A stretch of 64,000 bases of DNA from Idiomarina aminovorans (GTDB lineage Bacteria > Pseudomonadota > Gammaproteobacteria > Enterobacterales > Alteromonadaceae): NCBI RefSeq assembly GCF_023155095.1, contig NZ_JAKNDA010000006.1, positions 1 through 64,000 of the forward strand. Direction: 5' to 3'. Position 1 is the first letter of the stretch; each line of letters starts with the position of its first letter. The position numbers were made by a program, and so were the translations under genes. The notes below the pieces were generated by a model. The model was not told where the DNA came from and did no database searches. It saw only the letters and a list, made by a program, of their open reading frames with translations. Shown in pieces: positions 9,600-18,911 of this stretch.

Positions 9600-10578
9600 T
9601 ACCATTGCGCCGCACCTGGAGTGGAGCGAACGAGTGCACGCCTTAAAACTCAATTGGCGTGATGCTGAACTGGCCAAACATGGATTAACCCCCGCTGGCG
9701 TTGCACAACAACTTCAGCTGCAGCTGGACGGTCAGCGTATTACTCAGCTGCGTGATGGTCTGCGCACCGTTCCATTAACAGCAATTGGTTCAGCAAGTGG
9801 CATTGACCATAGTCAACAGGCGGCACAACAGCGTGATGCCCTGTCACGTATCGAGCTGCGTACGCAATCCGGCAATGTGGTGCCATTGCAACAAGTCGCG
9901 GATATCAAAGTAGAATTTGAAGACCCGGTGCTAAAACGCTACAACCGACAATTGTCGCTTGCCGTTAACAGCGAAATTGAGGGGGCTCAGCCGAAAGATA
10001 TTACCGAAGCCCTGTGGGCTGACTTGCAGCAGGTGCGAGCCGATATGCCCTATCAATATGATGTTCAGATAAGCGGTACCGAGGAGCAGTCGGCAAAAGC
10101 GCAGGGGTCAATCAGAGCATCAATGCCACTGATGGTGGCATTGATGCTGATTTTTGTGATGCTACAAATGCGTAGCTTCAGCGGTACCTTTATGGTCATT
10201 GTCACTGCACCGCTGGGTCTCATTGGTGCGGTTATTGCGTTGTTACTGTTTAATCAACCCTTTGGCTTTGTCTCGACCCTGGGGTTAATCGGCCTGGCCG
10301 GTATTCTAATGCGTAACACACTGATTTTAACTCAACAGGTCAGTGATAATCTCGCTGACGGTATGAGCCAGCGAAAAGCCATTATTGAAGCGGCAGTGCA
10401 ACGGGCACGGCCCGTCCTATTAACCGCGTTAGCTGCGGTACTGGCCTTTATTCCGCTGACATTAGACAGTTTCTGGGGGCCTTTGGCTTACGTGTTAATT
10501 GGCGGCGTGAGCGTAGGCACAATTATAACGCTGTTATTTGTGCCTGCACTTTATGCTTTATGGTACCGGGTTTCATAA
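9583..10578 (+). pseudogene. C-terminal fragment of an RND efflux pump (AcrB/HAE1 family)
   Basis: Encodes 331 residues matching only the last third of an RND transporter of normally about 1,030 residues. The visible parts are the second periplasmic porter region (HPNTIAPHLEWSE), then TM segments with MLQMRSFSGTFMVI, GLIGLAGILMRNTLIL and RARPVLLTALAAVLAF. The N-terminal two-thirds, including the first proton-relay helices, are missing. The gene overlaps the end of the broken adaptor, so one internal deletion fused adaptor middle to pump end. Non-functional as an efflux pump. Confidence 0.88.
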
Positions 10579-10680
10579 GATGGCACCGAAAATCAAACCG
10601 CATATGGGTATTAACAACGGCGACTCTAATAATGGGTCGCCCATGACTCACCCGTGAACTTTTTGAATACAAAGTCTTTT

Positions 10681-12378
10681 TTATACGTTCTGTACCCGCT
10701 TACTAACCCGGTTACGGCCATTGTTCTTGCTTAAGTACAATGCTTTATCTGCCTCTTCAGTTAGTTCTGAAGCGTTAACGTTACTGTTAAAATCTTCTGA
10801 GCAGACACAACCACCTGAAAAAGTACAGTTGAAAACATTTTCGTCTGCAACAAATTCCATTTCGCTGAAAACTTTTCTTATCGTATCGATGACCTTAAAG
10901 GCCGCAGTTTCCGGAGTGTTGGGTAAAATTACCATAAACTCTTCACCACCATAGCGCCCGATAATATCGGTTGAACGGAGCCGGTGACGCAGAAGGGTCG
11001 CAACTGAAGCAATTACGGTATCACCTGTGGCGTGCCCGTAAGTATCGTTAACCCGTTTAAAATGATCGATGTCCAGCATAACAATTGAGACCGGACTTGC
11101 TTCCCGTTGTGCCCGCTTAACCTCAAGCTCTGCCTGTTCTTTAATAGCGGCGTGTTTTAATAAACCGGTCAAGCCATCTTTACTAATTAATTGGTTTAAA
11201 ACTCTTGCGCGTTGTATTCTGGAACGTATTGAGGAGATGAGCTGCTGGTACAAAATGGGTTTAACTAAGAAATCATCAGCATTGAACAGTAAAGCTTCCG
11301 CTTGCTTGTCGATATCCTGCTCTGCCGACAAATAAACAATAGGAAGGCTTTCGAACTGCACATGTTGACGAACCAATAACGCAATATCGATACCTGAATA
11401 ATCGGGCATTTCCATATCAAGCAATAACAATTCGGGCCTGAATTCAGCGAGTTCTGGAATAATATTTTTAATGTCACTAAGGATATTAACCCGCATCCCT
11501 TCAGACTCTAATTCTAATTTCAATAAAGAACAAAGCTCCTTGTCATCATCAATTAGCATGACTCGCGGCGGCTCAACCTTTTTTCTGTTTAATACAACTT
11601 CTAAATGACCGATTAACTCAGGAAAAGCGACAGGTTTTTTCATAAAGCTTAAAGCTCTCGCTTTCGCGGCTTTCATTCTTTGCTCAAAATCATCGTTTTC
11701 GGACAACATGATAAGCCCACCTGGACTCTCATGTTTGACATAAAAAGCGTTGTTAGTGTCCACCAGCTCACTGAAGTCATAGCCATCCATATCAAGAATA
11801 GTTGCATCAGGCCATCCTTTTATCCCGGCTTCTTCCAAAGCTTGCCCTAACTCAATGGTACGAATTTTAAAATTGAAGTTAACAAGTTGTTTGGAAAACT
11901 GCTCCGCCAGTGTTTTATCCTCTTCAATTAACCAAACCTCAATGTCTTCATCATGTTCGGGGGTATCGATCTGCGCCGGACTTTTACTCGAACGAGCCCT
12001 CAACGACTGAGTCGTGTTGTGTTCTTCAAGGATTTCAGTTGAGCTCAATAATTCACAAAAACTGGTAACTTCGTCTTTGATAAGCTGTACCAGAGTGTTC
12101 TTATTTTCACTTGTTTGCTCTGTGCTGATTTTTTTCAGTATTTCATCAATACGCCGCGACTCGGTGCCGACATCCTCAAAGCCAAAAGTACCGGCCGACC
12201 CACTCATTGAATGCAAAATACGGTGCAGGTTTTCAACGCATTGTTCGACGGTCTCTGTAGTCAAACCGTTTAGTATGGAACTTAGCTTGCGTCTGTCCGC
12301 AACCAGGCGCTGTTTATACTGAACTCGAATAGTTTCGATTTGATTCAGTAGCTCATCTGATACGTCATGATTACTCAT
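10681..12378 (-). CDS. Hpt-REC-REC-GGDEF diguanylate cyclase
   Basis: A 565-residue output protein. An Hpt domain has the phosphorylatable His56 in HSMSGSAGTFG. A divergent receiver follows (about 145-270, LDMD and KKP motifs), then a canonical receiver (about 272-390, LIDDD, LLLDMEMPD, VKP). A GGDEF domain (about 400-560) has an intact GGEEF active site and an RSTD inhibitory I-site five residues before it. It should make c-di-GMP under phosphorelay control with product inhibition. Its start overlaps the upstream receiver gene by 8 bp (ATGAGTAA), so the two are translationally coupled. Last gene of a five-gene operon. Confidence 0.9.
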   Translation of the reverse strand: MSNHDVSDELLNQIETIRVQYKQRLVADRRKLSSILNGLTTETVEQCVENLHRILHSMSGSAGTFGFEDVGTESRRIDEILKKISTEQTSENKNTLVQLIKDEVTSFCELLSSTEILEEHNTTQSLRARSSKSPAQIDTPEHDEDIEVWLIEEDKTLAEQFSKQLVNFNFKIRTIELGQALEEAGIKGWPDATILDMDGYDFSELVDTNNAFYVKHESPGGLIMLSENDDFEQRMKAAKARALSFMKKPVAFPELIGHLEVVLNRKKVEPPRVMLIDDDKELCSLLKLELESEGMRVNILSDIKNIIPELAEFRPELLLLDMEMPDYSGIDIALLVRQHVQFESLPIVYLSAEQDIDKQAEALLFNADDFLVKPILYQQLISSIRSRIQRARVLNQLISKDGLTGLLKHAAIKEQAELEVKRAQREASPVSIVMLDIDHFKRVNDTYGHATGDTVIASVATLLRHRLRSTDIIGRYGGEEFMVILPNTPETAAFKVIDTIRKVFSEMEFVADENVFNCTFSGGCVCSEDFNSNVNASELTEEADKALYLSKNNGRNRVSKRVQNV

Positions 12379-12757
12379 TAATGTGGCTCCAAATGTCTCT
12401 CAGCTGAGAAGGTAATTTCATCGGGTCAAAAGGTTTAGAGATAACATCTTCAGCCCCCAATTCTTTGAGCTCATCAACTTCCGAACTTAACACTTTTGCC
12501 GTAAAAAAAACCACTGGTATTTCCTTCACAAGCCCCTGTTCCTGCAACTTTTTCAAGGTATGAGGACCATCTAACTCTGGCATCATCACATCAAGCAGTA
12601 CTATGTCAGGTTTAAATTCTGTTATGCGGTCGATAGCTTCCTGCCCGGACGAGCAAATGAGCGACGTAAACCCACCAACTTTTTCCAGCGAGAGCTTTGC
12701 TATTGCCTGAATGTCAGGTTCGTCATCGACTAATAGAACACGTTTTAGATCAGACAT
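12371..12757 (-). CDS. Single-domain CheY-like response regulator
   Basis: A 128-residue stand-alone receiver. The acidic pocket is LLVDDEPD (about residues 8-15), the phosphorylation site is Asp in VLLDVMMPELDG, and the switch lysine is in VISKPFDP. It has no output domain, so it probably shuttles phosphate between the kinases encoded upstream and the Hpt domain encoded downstream. It lies 17 bp after the hybrid kinase gene and overlaps the diguanylate cyclase gene by 8 bp. Confidence 0.92.
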   Translation of the reverse strand: MSDLKRVLLVDDEPDIQAIAKLSLEKVGGFTSLICSSGQEAIDRITEFKPDIVLLDVMMPELDGPHTLKKLQEQGLVKEIPVVFFTAKVLSSEVDELKELGAEDVISKPFDPMKLPSQLRDIWSHINE

Positions 12758-12774
12758 TGAGTCTCCTAGTCTGT

Positions 12775-15654
12775 TTATCGTCCAGAGAGCGAATCAATTA
12801 ACTCAATAAATTGAGTAAGAGTAAATGTAGCTTTACTCATCACCGCATCTACTTTTTTCGCTCCTTCGAATGTAACCTCGTAGTCAGAGGTTACAATGAT
12901 CTTAATATCCGGGTTTAAACGACGAGCTTGTTCAACAACTTCCCAACCGGAGCCATCTGGTAAAGCAATATCTAACACCATAATATCGTATTTCTGCATT
13001 GCTAACATACGCTCAGCGTCAGCGACAGTGCGGGCAGTGTCGATTACATACTTGTCTCTGAGAGTGGCGGTGATGATCGTAGAAAAGTCGTCATAATCTT
13101 CTACATGTAATACTTTATTCCTATTAAATAGTTCAGTTTCCGAGCTTACCTTGTCAACGTGTTGCTCTTTACTGTCCAATGGGTCGTGCTCGCGGTCATT
13201 GTCTGCCACCGCTATAGGTAAGGAAAACCAAAACCGCGTTTCATGATCAGGTTTGGATTCAAACCCGATAGTACCCCCCATTTGCTCAATAATGGTTTTG
13301 GTAATAGCCAACCCAAGGCCGGTCCCCCCTTTACCACGTGAGTCTGAAGATTCAGCTTGCGAAAATGGTTCAAATACTTTTTCCTGAAAAAGCTCCGGAA
13401 TACCCGTTCCATGATCAATAACGTCAATTAATACGGTACCTTCATGTGTCGATAGTTTGACCTGAATAATGTCACCAGCAGGAGAAAACTTAGCCGCATT
13501 TGACAGCAAATTCGTCAGCACCTGCATAAACCGAAGCTCATCGACGGCAACAGTGGCTGGTTTTGATAAGTGATTATCAAGCTGAATTTTAGCTCCGTAC
13601 TGCTGGGCGTACCCCTGGTTTTCTGCTACGGCTTTTTTAACCAAGTCTGCCACTTCAAATTCTAAAATTTTCAACGACACTTTGCCCGATGTCATTTTTT
13701 CGATATCGAGTAAGTCATTAATGAGTAATGTTAAACGCTGACTATTTCGACTGGCTAAATCGAGCACCCCCTGAGTTTCCTCAGAGAAACTGTCAGACTC
13801 CAGAGACATTAACGACAGGGCGCCAGAAATAACGGAAAGCGGCGTTCGTAATTCATGACTAACGGTGGATAAAAACTGTGACTTCAATCGCCCCGCCTGC
13901 TCTGCCGCTTCTCGCGCAAATACCAGTTCGGATATATCCAATACAGTACCCAGCATAGATTCGGGCACACCCATTTCATTGCACTGAATAATCGCGTGGC
14001 CTTTTAACCAACGGAGCTCTCCGGTATCGTCTTTAATAATCCGAAACGTTGTTTCCAGCGGAGGCGGATCGTCACGAAACGGTTCCCTCTTGTTAGCTTT
14101 TTCAGTCAGTTTTGCCAAAAACTCGCTAAATTCCTGCTTTTCCTGTGGGTAGAAAACTCGTTCCATGCTCGAATAGTGAGCGTCAAAGCTCTCTGAGGCA
14201 ACGCCGGTAAGCTCATGCATCTGTTTATTCCACAGTATAGCTTTGTTGTTAAGGTTCAGTTCCCAGACACCTAAGTTAGCCACTCGGGTAGCAGACTCTA
14301 AGCGCTCTTTTAACTCCCGCAGCACTTGCTGATCACGAAGTTGCCGACTGACATTGCTCGCTAAACCTAAGTAGCCAACGGCGTTGCCGTTATTGTCAAA
14401 CTCTCGTGTAACTGTTAATTCAACAGGAATCCGCTCGCCTGTTTTCGATAGATAGGTCCAGTTGTCTTTTTCCGAGCCTTCAATATCGGGAATGGCGGTA
14501 AAAACGGAAAAGCCAGAGATGGTTTTCTTCAGCTTCTGAGTCAGCCGCTCGCCTTTTTCTTTGACTTCTTCTGGATCATGAAAAATGGCAGGCGTTTTTT
14601 CATTAACCACTTCTTGTGCCGAGTATCCCAACATGCGCTCCGCACCGCGATTAAAGACATTTATAAGGCCGTTTTTGTCTGTCGCAATAATAGCTGTTTC
14701 ACTGGCGGCATTCAGAACATGGCTTAGCTTATTATTAACCGCAGTCACTTCCTGGGTTCGAACCTCAACTTCGGTTGCCAGTGAATTCAGCAGTCGCCGC
14801 TGATATATCTGCCGGGTTAAATAGAAAAGTCCCAGAACCCCCAGAAAGGATAAACACCAAACGAGGATACGAACCGGCCAAAGATTCGGAAAAACATTAT
14901 CGGTTGTAATAGCGAGCTGCCATTCGCCACCCGGAACATCCACCTTCGTGGTTACCTTGGCAGCGTTAAAAATGGATGCGTCCCCCAAAAATATTTCAGC
15001 AGGACTTACGCGATTATTAACATGCCTTAACCCCAGCCTTGCAGAACTGCCAGCCTCTTTAACTTCTTTAATAAGCGACTGGAATAAACTTTCGGCATCA
15101 ATGACAGCACTTATCAGCCCCCAGTAGGTCTCATCAATATACAAGGGTGAGCGATATATAAGACCAAGGTCGCCTTGCACTAACTCGAGAGGACCGGACA
15201 ACTTTGCCTGACCTGAGTTAATGATCTTTTTAATATCGGTCCATTGTGCGGGTATTTGCTCATAACGCAGTCCTATTGCGGCCTCATTTCCTTCAGCCGG
15301 CATAACCCAACGCAGTTCATTATTGGGCGCAATACCAATATTCCGAAAGTAAGGACTGAACTGGTAAACCTGTTGCAGCATTGAGTTAATTTCTTCTGCA
15401 ACAATATTTCCCTTTCGGGCTCTTACATAGGCCTCAATGCCACGTGTTAAAAAAGTGGCTCCGTAAAGTTCGGTTTCAAGTTGCGACTTTATCCTGTTTG
15501 CAAGTTCCGTTGTAGCGATCTCAGTTTGGTATTTTTGATAACTCTGGTAGTCCCTAATAACATACTCAGCGATGCCTATCACACCAATAAATACAGTAAC
15601 GGCAATAAGTTTAGGCCAGTTTGTTTTTATTATTTGAGGTTGCAGATCACTCAT
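12775..15654 (-). CDS. CHASE-PAS-PAS hybrid sensor histidine kinase with C-terminal receiver
   Basis: A 959-residue inner-membrane sensor. One TM helix (about 14-32) precedes a periplasmic CHASE domain (RGIEAYVRAR, NIGIAPNNELRWV), and a second TM lies near 270-285. Two PAS domains cover about 305-570. The HisKA phosphorylation motif is STVSHELRTPLS, the ATPase G box is GGTGLGLAITK, and the terminal receiver (HVEDYDDF, LDIALPDGSG) completes a hybrid kinase. The start overlaps the stop of the upstream kinase gene by 4 bp. The ligand of CHASE is unknown. It is one of two kinases feeding the receiver and Hpt proteins downstream. Confidence 0.9.
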   Translation of the reverse strand: MSDLQPQIIKTNWPKLIAVTVFIGVIGIAEYVIRDYQSYQKYQTEIATTELANRIKSQLETELYGATFLTRGIEAYVRARKGNIVAEEINSMLQQVYQFSPYFRNIGIAPNNELRWVMPAEGNEAAIGLRYEQIPAQWTDIKKIINSGQAKLSGPLELVQGDLGLIYRSPLYIDETYWGLISAVIDAESLFQSLIKEVKEAGSSARLGLRHVNNRVSPAEIFLGDASIFNAAKVTTKVDVPGGEWQLAITTDNVFPNLWPVRILVWCLSFLGVLGLFYLTRQIYQRRLLNSLATEVEVRTQEVTAVNNKLSHVLNAASETAIIATDKNGLINVFNRGAERMLGYSAQEVVNEKTPAIFHDPEEVKEKGERLTQKLKKTISGFSVFTAIPDIEGSEKDNWTYLSKTGERIPVELTVTREFDNNGNAVGYLGLASNVSRQLRDQQVLRELKERLESATRVANLGVWELNLNNKAILWNKQMHELTGVASESFDAHYSSMERVFYPQEKQEFSEFLAKLTEKANKREPFRDDPPPLETTFRIIKDDTGELRWLKGHAIIQCNEMGVPESMLGTVLDISELVFAREAAEQAGRLKSQFLSTVSHELRTPLSVISGALSLMSLESDSFSEETQGVLDLASRNSQRLTLLINDLLDIEKMTSGKVSLKILEFEVADLVKKAVAENQGYAQQYGAKIQLDNHLSKPATVAVDELRFMQVLTNLLSNAAKFSPAGDIIQVKLSTHEGTVLIDVIDHGTGIPELFQEKVFEPFSQAESSDSRGKGGTGLGLAITKTIIEQMGGTIGFESKPDHETRFWFSLPIAVADNDREHDPLDSKEQHVDKVSSETELFNRNKVLHVEDYDDFSTIITATLRDKYVIDTARTVADAERMLAMQKYDIMVLDIALPDGSGWEVVEQARRLNPDIKIIVTSDYEVTFEGAKKVDAVMSKATFTLTQFIELIDSLSGR

Positions 15655-18600
15655 TTTTTATCACCACTACTGGCTATTACTTTCGGTAATAGAACGAAAA
15701 ACTCGGTGCCTTTATCACTGGTGGTAAAATCGATACTGCCATTTAAGCCTTCAACAATTTCTTTGCATATTGATAAACCTAAACCGGTTCCCCCTGTTGT
15801 GCGGGTATTGCTTGAATTCGCCTGGGCGAACTTTTCAAAAACTCTCGGCTGGAAGTCGTCAGGAATACCCTCTCCGCGGTCTTTTACGGCTATACGCACG
15901 TACTTGCCAACCGCTTCGGCGGTGACCGATACAGAGCCATTCTTCGGTGAAAATTTAACCGCGTTTGACAATAAATTGGTAGTAACTTGTTCGAATCGTT
16001 GCGCATCGACACGAATAAGAAGTTCCGGACTTACCGGGGCCAGATGCAATTTCACCTGGTAACGTTGGGCATAGGGCTCATTTCTTTCTATAATACCGTG
16101 CAACAATGAAGCTGCTGCCAACGTTTCAAATTGCATATCCATTTTGCCCGCCAGCAGTTTCTCCAGATCCAAAATATCGTTAATTAATAAATTCATCCGG
16201 ACACTGTTCTTTTTCGCTATTTCTATCATTTCAACTGCGGCGGCCGGTATATCACCCGCAGCACTGCCCAATAATAAGTCCAGTGAGCCCGTAATTGCTG
16301 TTATGGGGGTTCGAAGTTCATGGCTGACGGTTGAGACAAATTGGTTTTTTATTTCCTCATTACGCTTACGCTCAGAAATATCTTCAATAATCGACCAGAT
16401 TAATTTTCGCCCCTGATCGTCATACACAATCATGCCATTTAATAACACCGGATAACGACGGCCGTCCTTGCGAATATACTCTTTTTCGAAAGGCCCAAAA
16501 CGCCCGAATTCTGCTAAAGACGCAAGTTGCTTTATTTCTTCTTGCTCATACTCACGCGGCGTAATATCCCAATAACTGAGGGTGACAAACTCGTCACGGG
16601 TATACCCGGTCGGCGCTAAAAGTGCTTCATTTAAATCGACGAACTGGCCGGTTTCATAGTCGTTTAATGCAATACCAATGGGCGATAATTCAAAAAGCCC
16701 CCGCAAACGACTTTCACTGTTTTCCAGCGCCTCGTTTTTCTGCTTAAACGCCAGTGTGGTAGACACCCAACGCGCCAACAGACTTAAGAACTGTTTTTCG
16801 GTCTCTTTAAAAGGCTCGTTTCTGGCCTTAGCAGAAGAAAAGTTCAGCGTACCAAAGCGTTCGCCGTTTACTTCAATAGGAAGACCAATATAAGATTCAA
16901 GACCAAAAGTGTCATAACAAGGGTGCTGACGGAACTCTGACGAAATCATATGGTGTATGGCAATAATTTTGTTTGCCGACAGTACAATGTCACAATAGGT
17001 TTCGCCGAGCGGAAATTGTTGGCCGGCTTCCAGTTCAGTCTCATCTGGCGCGTTATAAGCAATAATTTGGTATTGTTCATTTTCTACCCGGCTGACAATA
17101 CCCAGTTCAAGCTTTAAGTAGTCGCAGGCTAATTTTAGTCCTTGAGAAATGCGCTTTAACGGTTCCTCAGGTGAAAGCGAAGCAATACGGTTAAGCGCTT
17201 TAAATGCAGCAAGTTGCTTTTCTAACTCTTGTTGATTTCGCTTTTCCTGAGTGATGTCCAGAATAAAGCCATCGAAATAGTCAACGTCTCCGGCGCCCTG
17301 TTTTATGGCTCGTCCTTTTTCCTGAGCCCAACGAATACTGCCATCGCGATGCAATATTCTGTATTCCAGCAACCATTCGTGATCAGTCTCAATAGCGTCG
17401 GCAACAGCTTGTTCCAGCCGCTTTTTATCATCAGGGTGAATGACACTGTCATAACTGCGAACATTATTTTTAATGAAGTCAGTAGCTGGGTAGCCGGACA
17501 GAGGATCGACTTTGTCACTCATATAAAGCATCGTCCAATGCTCATCGTATAGGCAGCGATAAGTCACGCCCGGAATATTATCAACCAGCGAACGAAACTG
17601 CGCTTCGCTGGCTTTTAGAGCCTGCTTACTTTTCACCTGTGCGGTTATATCGCGCACAGCAAACACATACTGCAGTTCTTCATTATTAATAAGTGGTGCA
17701 CCATTGACCGAAACCGCTTTCCACTCCCCGGACGGCCAGTGAATAGCATGTTGCACATTTTTTACGGCTTCACCTGTTTTCCGTACTACGGCAAAAGGCA
17801 ACTGTTCGGGAGGATAATAACTGCCGTCAAGCTGAGTAATTCTCCAACGCGGATCATCAAACGTTGCATTTGTTTTATCCGGCGCATCGTTGCTTTTCAG
17901 ACCGAGTACTTTAATTGCTTCGCTATTTGCATAGACAAACTGCCCTTTCGCATCCAGAACAAAAAAAGCAACGACATTGCTATTAAAAATATTTTCCAGA
18001 AATTGTTTTTGAGACTCGACTTTTTGCTCTGTTACTTTTTGTTTGGTGATATCTTCGTGGGTACCGGAAATAAGCAAGGGCTCACCCATTTTTGTTCTGG
18101 ATACCAAACGACCTCGGGTATGCACCCAAACCCAGTGCCCGTCTTTATGGCGCATACGTGCTTCAAAATCATAGAAAGCGAACTCACCATTAAAATGTTT
18201 TTGTAATAGTTCTGCTGACGCTTCGAAATCATCGGGATGAGCGAGGTTTACCCAGGTGTCGATAGATAGGGGCTGAAGCTCACTCAGCGTGTAACCGACA
18301 ATATCGGCCCAACGCTCATTAAAAACCGTTTCACCGGTTTGAACATTCCACTCCCAGGTACCGACATTGGTGCCTTCTAAAATAGACAGTAATCGTTGTT
18401 TGCTTTTCGCTAGCTCTTCTTGCTGCTCACTCACCCATACTTCTTGCTGAACCGCATCAGCAAGGTCTTTAAGCAGTATTTTATCTTCATCAGAAAGTGT
18501 CCGGGGTTTGGTATCAATAATACATAACGTACCAATGCGATGCCCATTTTTACTGTTTAGCGGATACCCTGCATAGAACCGGATGTTCGGTTCACCAACC

Positions 18601-18911
18601 ACCAGGGGGTTATCGGCAAAACGTTCATCATTGAGGGTGTCGCGAACTTCAAACAACTCATCTTTTAAAATAGTGTAGGCACAAAAAGCAACATCACGAG
18701 GCGTTTCTGCTGCGAGTAAACCTTGACGAGATTTAAACCATTGCCGGTTTTCATCAACCAGCGAAATGAGTGCGATAGGTATATTGAGCGCTCTTTGCAC
18801 AATACGGGTGAGCCGATCAAACCGCTCTTCAGCCGCCGAATCTAGCAACCCGGCTTCTTGAAGAGCTTTTAAACGCTCGGCTTCATTGCCTGAAACACCT
18901 GCTGGTTTCAT
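15651..18911 (-). CDS. Multi-GAF/PAS soluble sensor histidine kinase
   Basis: A 1,086-residue kinase without TM segments. An N-terminal GAF domain (about 15-165) precedes three PAS domains with PAC motifs (about 170-560), a second GAF (about 575-725) and a fourth PAS (about 735-850). The kinase core has FVSTVSHELRTPITA and GGTGLGLSICKE motifs. There is no receiver domain, so phosphate must go to the separate receiver or the hybrid kinase's receiver. The ATG at 18911 directly abuts the stop of the upstream PAS-EAL gene, and the 3' end overlaps the next kinase by 4 bp. Confidence 0.9.
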   Translation of the reverse strand: MKPAGVSGNEAERLKALQEAGLLDSAAEERFDRLTRIVQRALNIPIALISLVDENRQWFKSRQGLLAAETPRDVAFCAYTILKDELFEVRDTLNDERFADNPLVVGEPNIRFYAGYPLNSKNGHRIGTLCIIDTKPRTLSDEDKILLKDLADAVQQEVWVSEQQEELAKSKQRLLSILEGTNVGTWEWNVQTGETVFNERWADIVGYTLSELQPLSIDTWVNLAHPDDFEASAELLQKHFNGEFAFYDFEARMRHKDGHWVWVHTRGRLVSRTKMGEPLLISGTHEDITKQKVTEQKVESQKQFLENIFNSNVVAFFVLDAKGQFVYANSEAIKVLGLKSNDAPDKTNATFDDPRWRITQLDGSYYPPEQLPFAVVRKTGEAVKNVQHAIHWPSGEWKAVSVNGAPLINNEELQYVFAVRDITAQVKSKQALKASEAQFRSLVDNIPGVTYRCLYDEHWTMLYMSDKVDPLSGYPATDFIKNNVRSYDSVIHPDDKKRLEQAVADAIETDHEWLLEYRILHRDGSIRWAQEKGRAIKQGAGDVDYFDGFILDITQEKRNQQELEKQLAAFKALNRIASLSPEEPLKRISQGLKLACDYLKLELGIVSRVENEQYQIIAYNAPDETELEAGQQFPLGETYCDIVLSANKIIAIHHMISSEFRQHPCYDTFGLESYIGLPIEVNGERFGTLNFSSAKARNEPFKETEKQFLSLLARWVSTTLAFKQKNEALENSESRLRGLFELSPIGIALNDYETGQFVDLNEALLAPTGYTRDEFVTLSYWDITPREYEQEEIKQLASLAEFGRFGPFEKEYIRKDGRRYPVLLNGMIVYDDQGRKLIWSIIEDISERKRNEEIKNQFVSTVSHELRTPITAITGSLDLLLGSAAGDIPAAAVEMIEIAKKNSVRMNLLINDILDLEKLLAGKMDMQFETLAAASLLHGIIERNEPYAQRYQVKLHLAPVSPELLIRVDAQRFEQVTTNLLSNAVKFSPKNGSVSVTAEAVGKYVRIAVKDRGEGIPDDFQPRVFEKFAQANSSNTRTTGGTGLGLSICKEIVEGLNGSIDFTTSDKGTEFFVLLPKVIASSGDKK

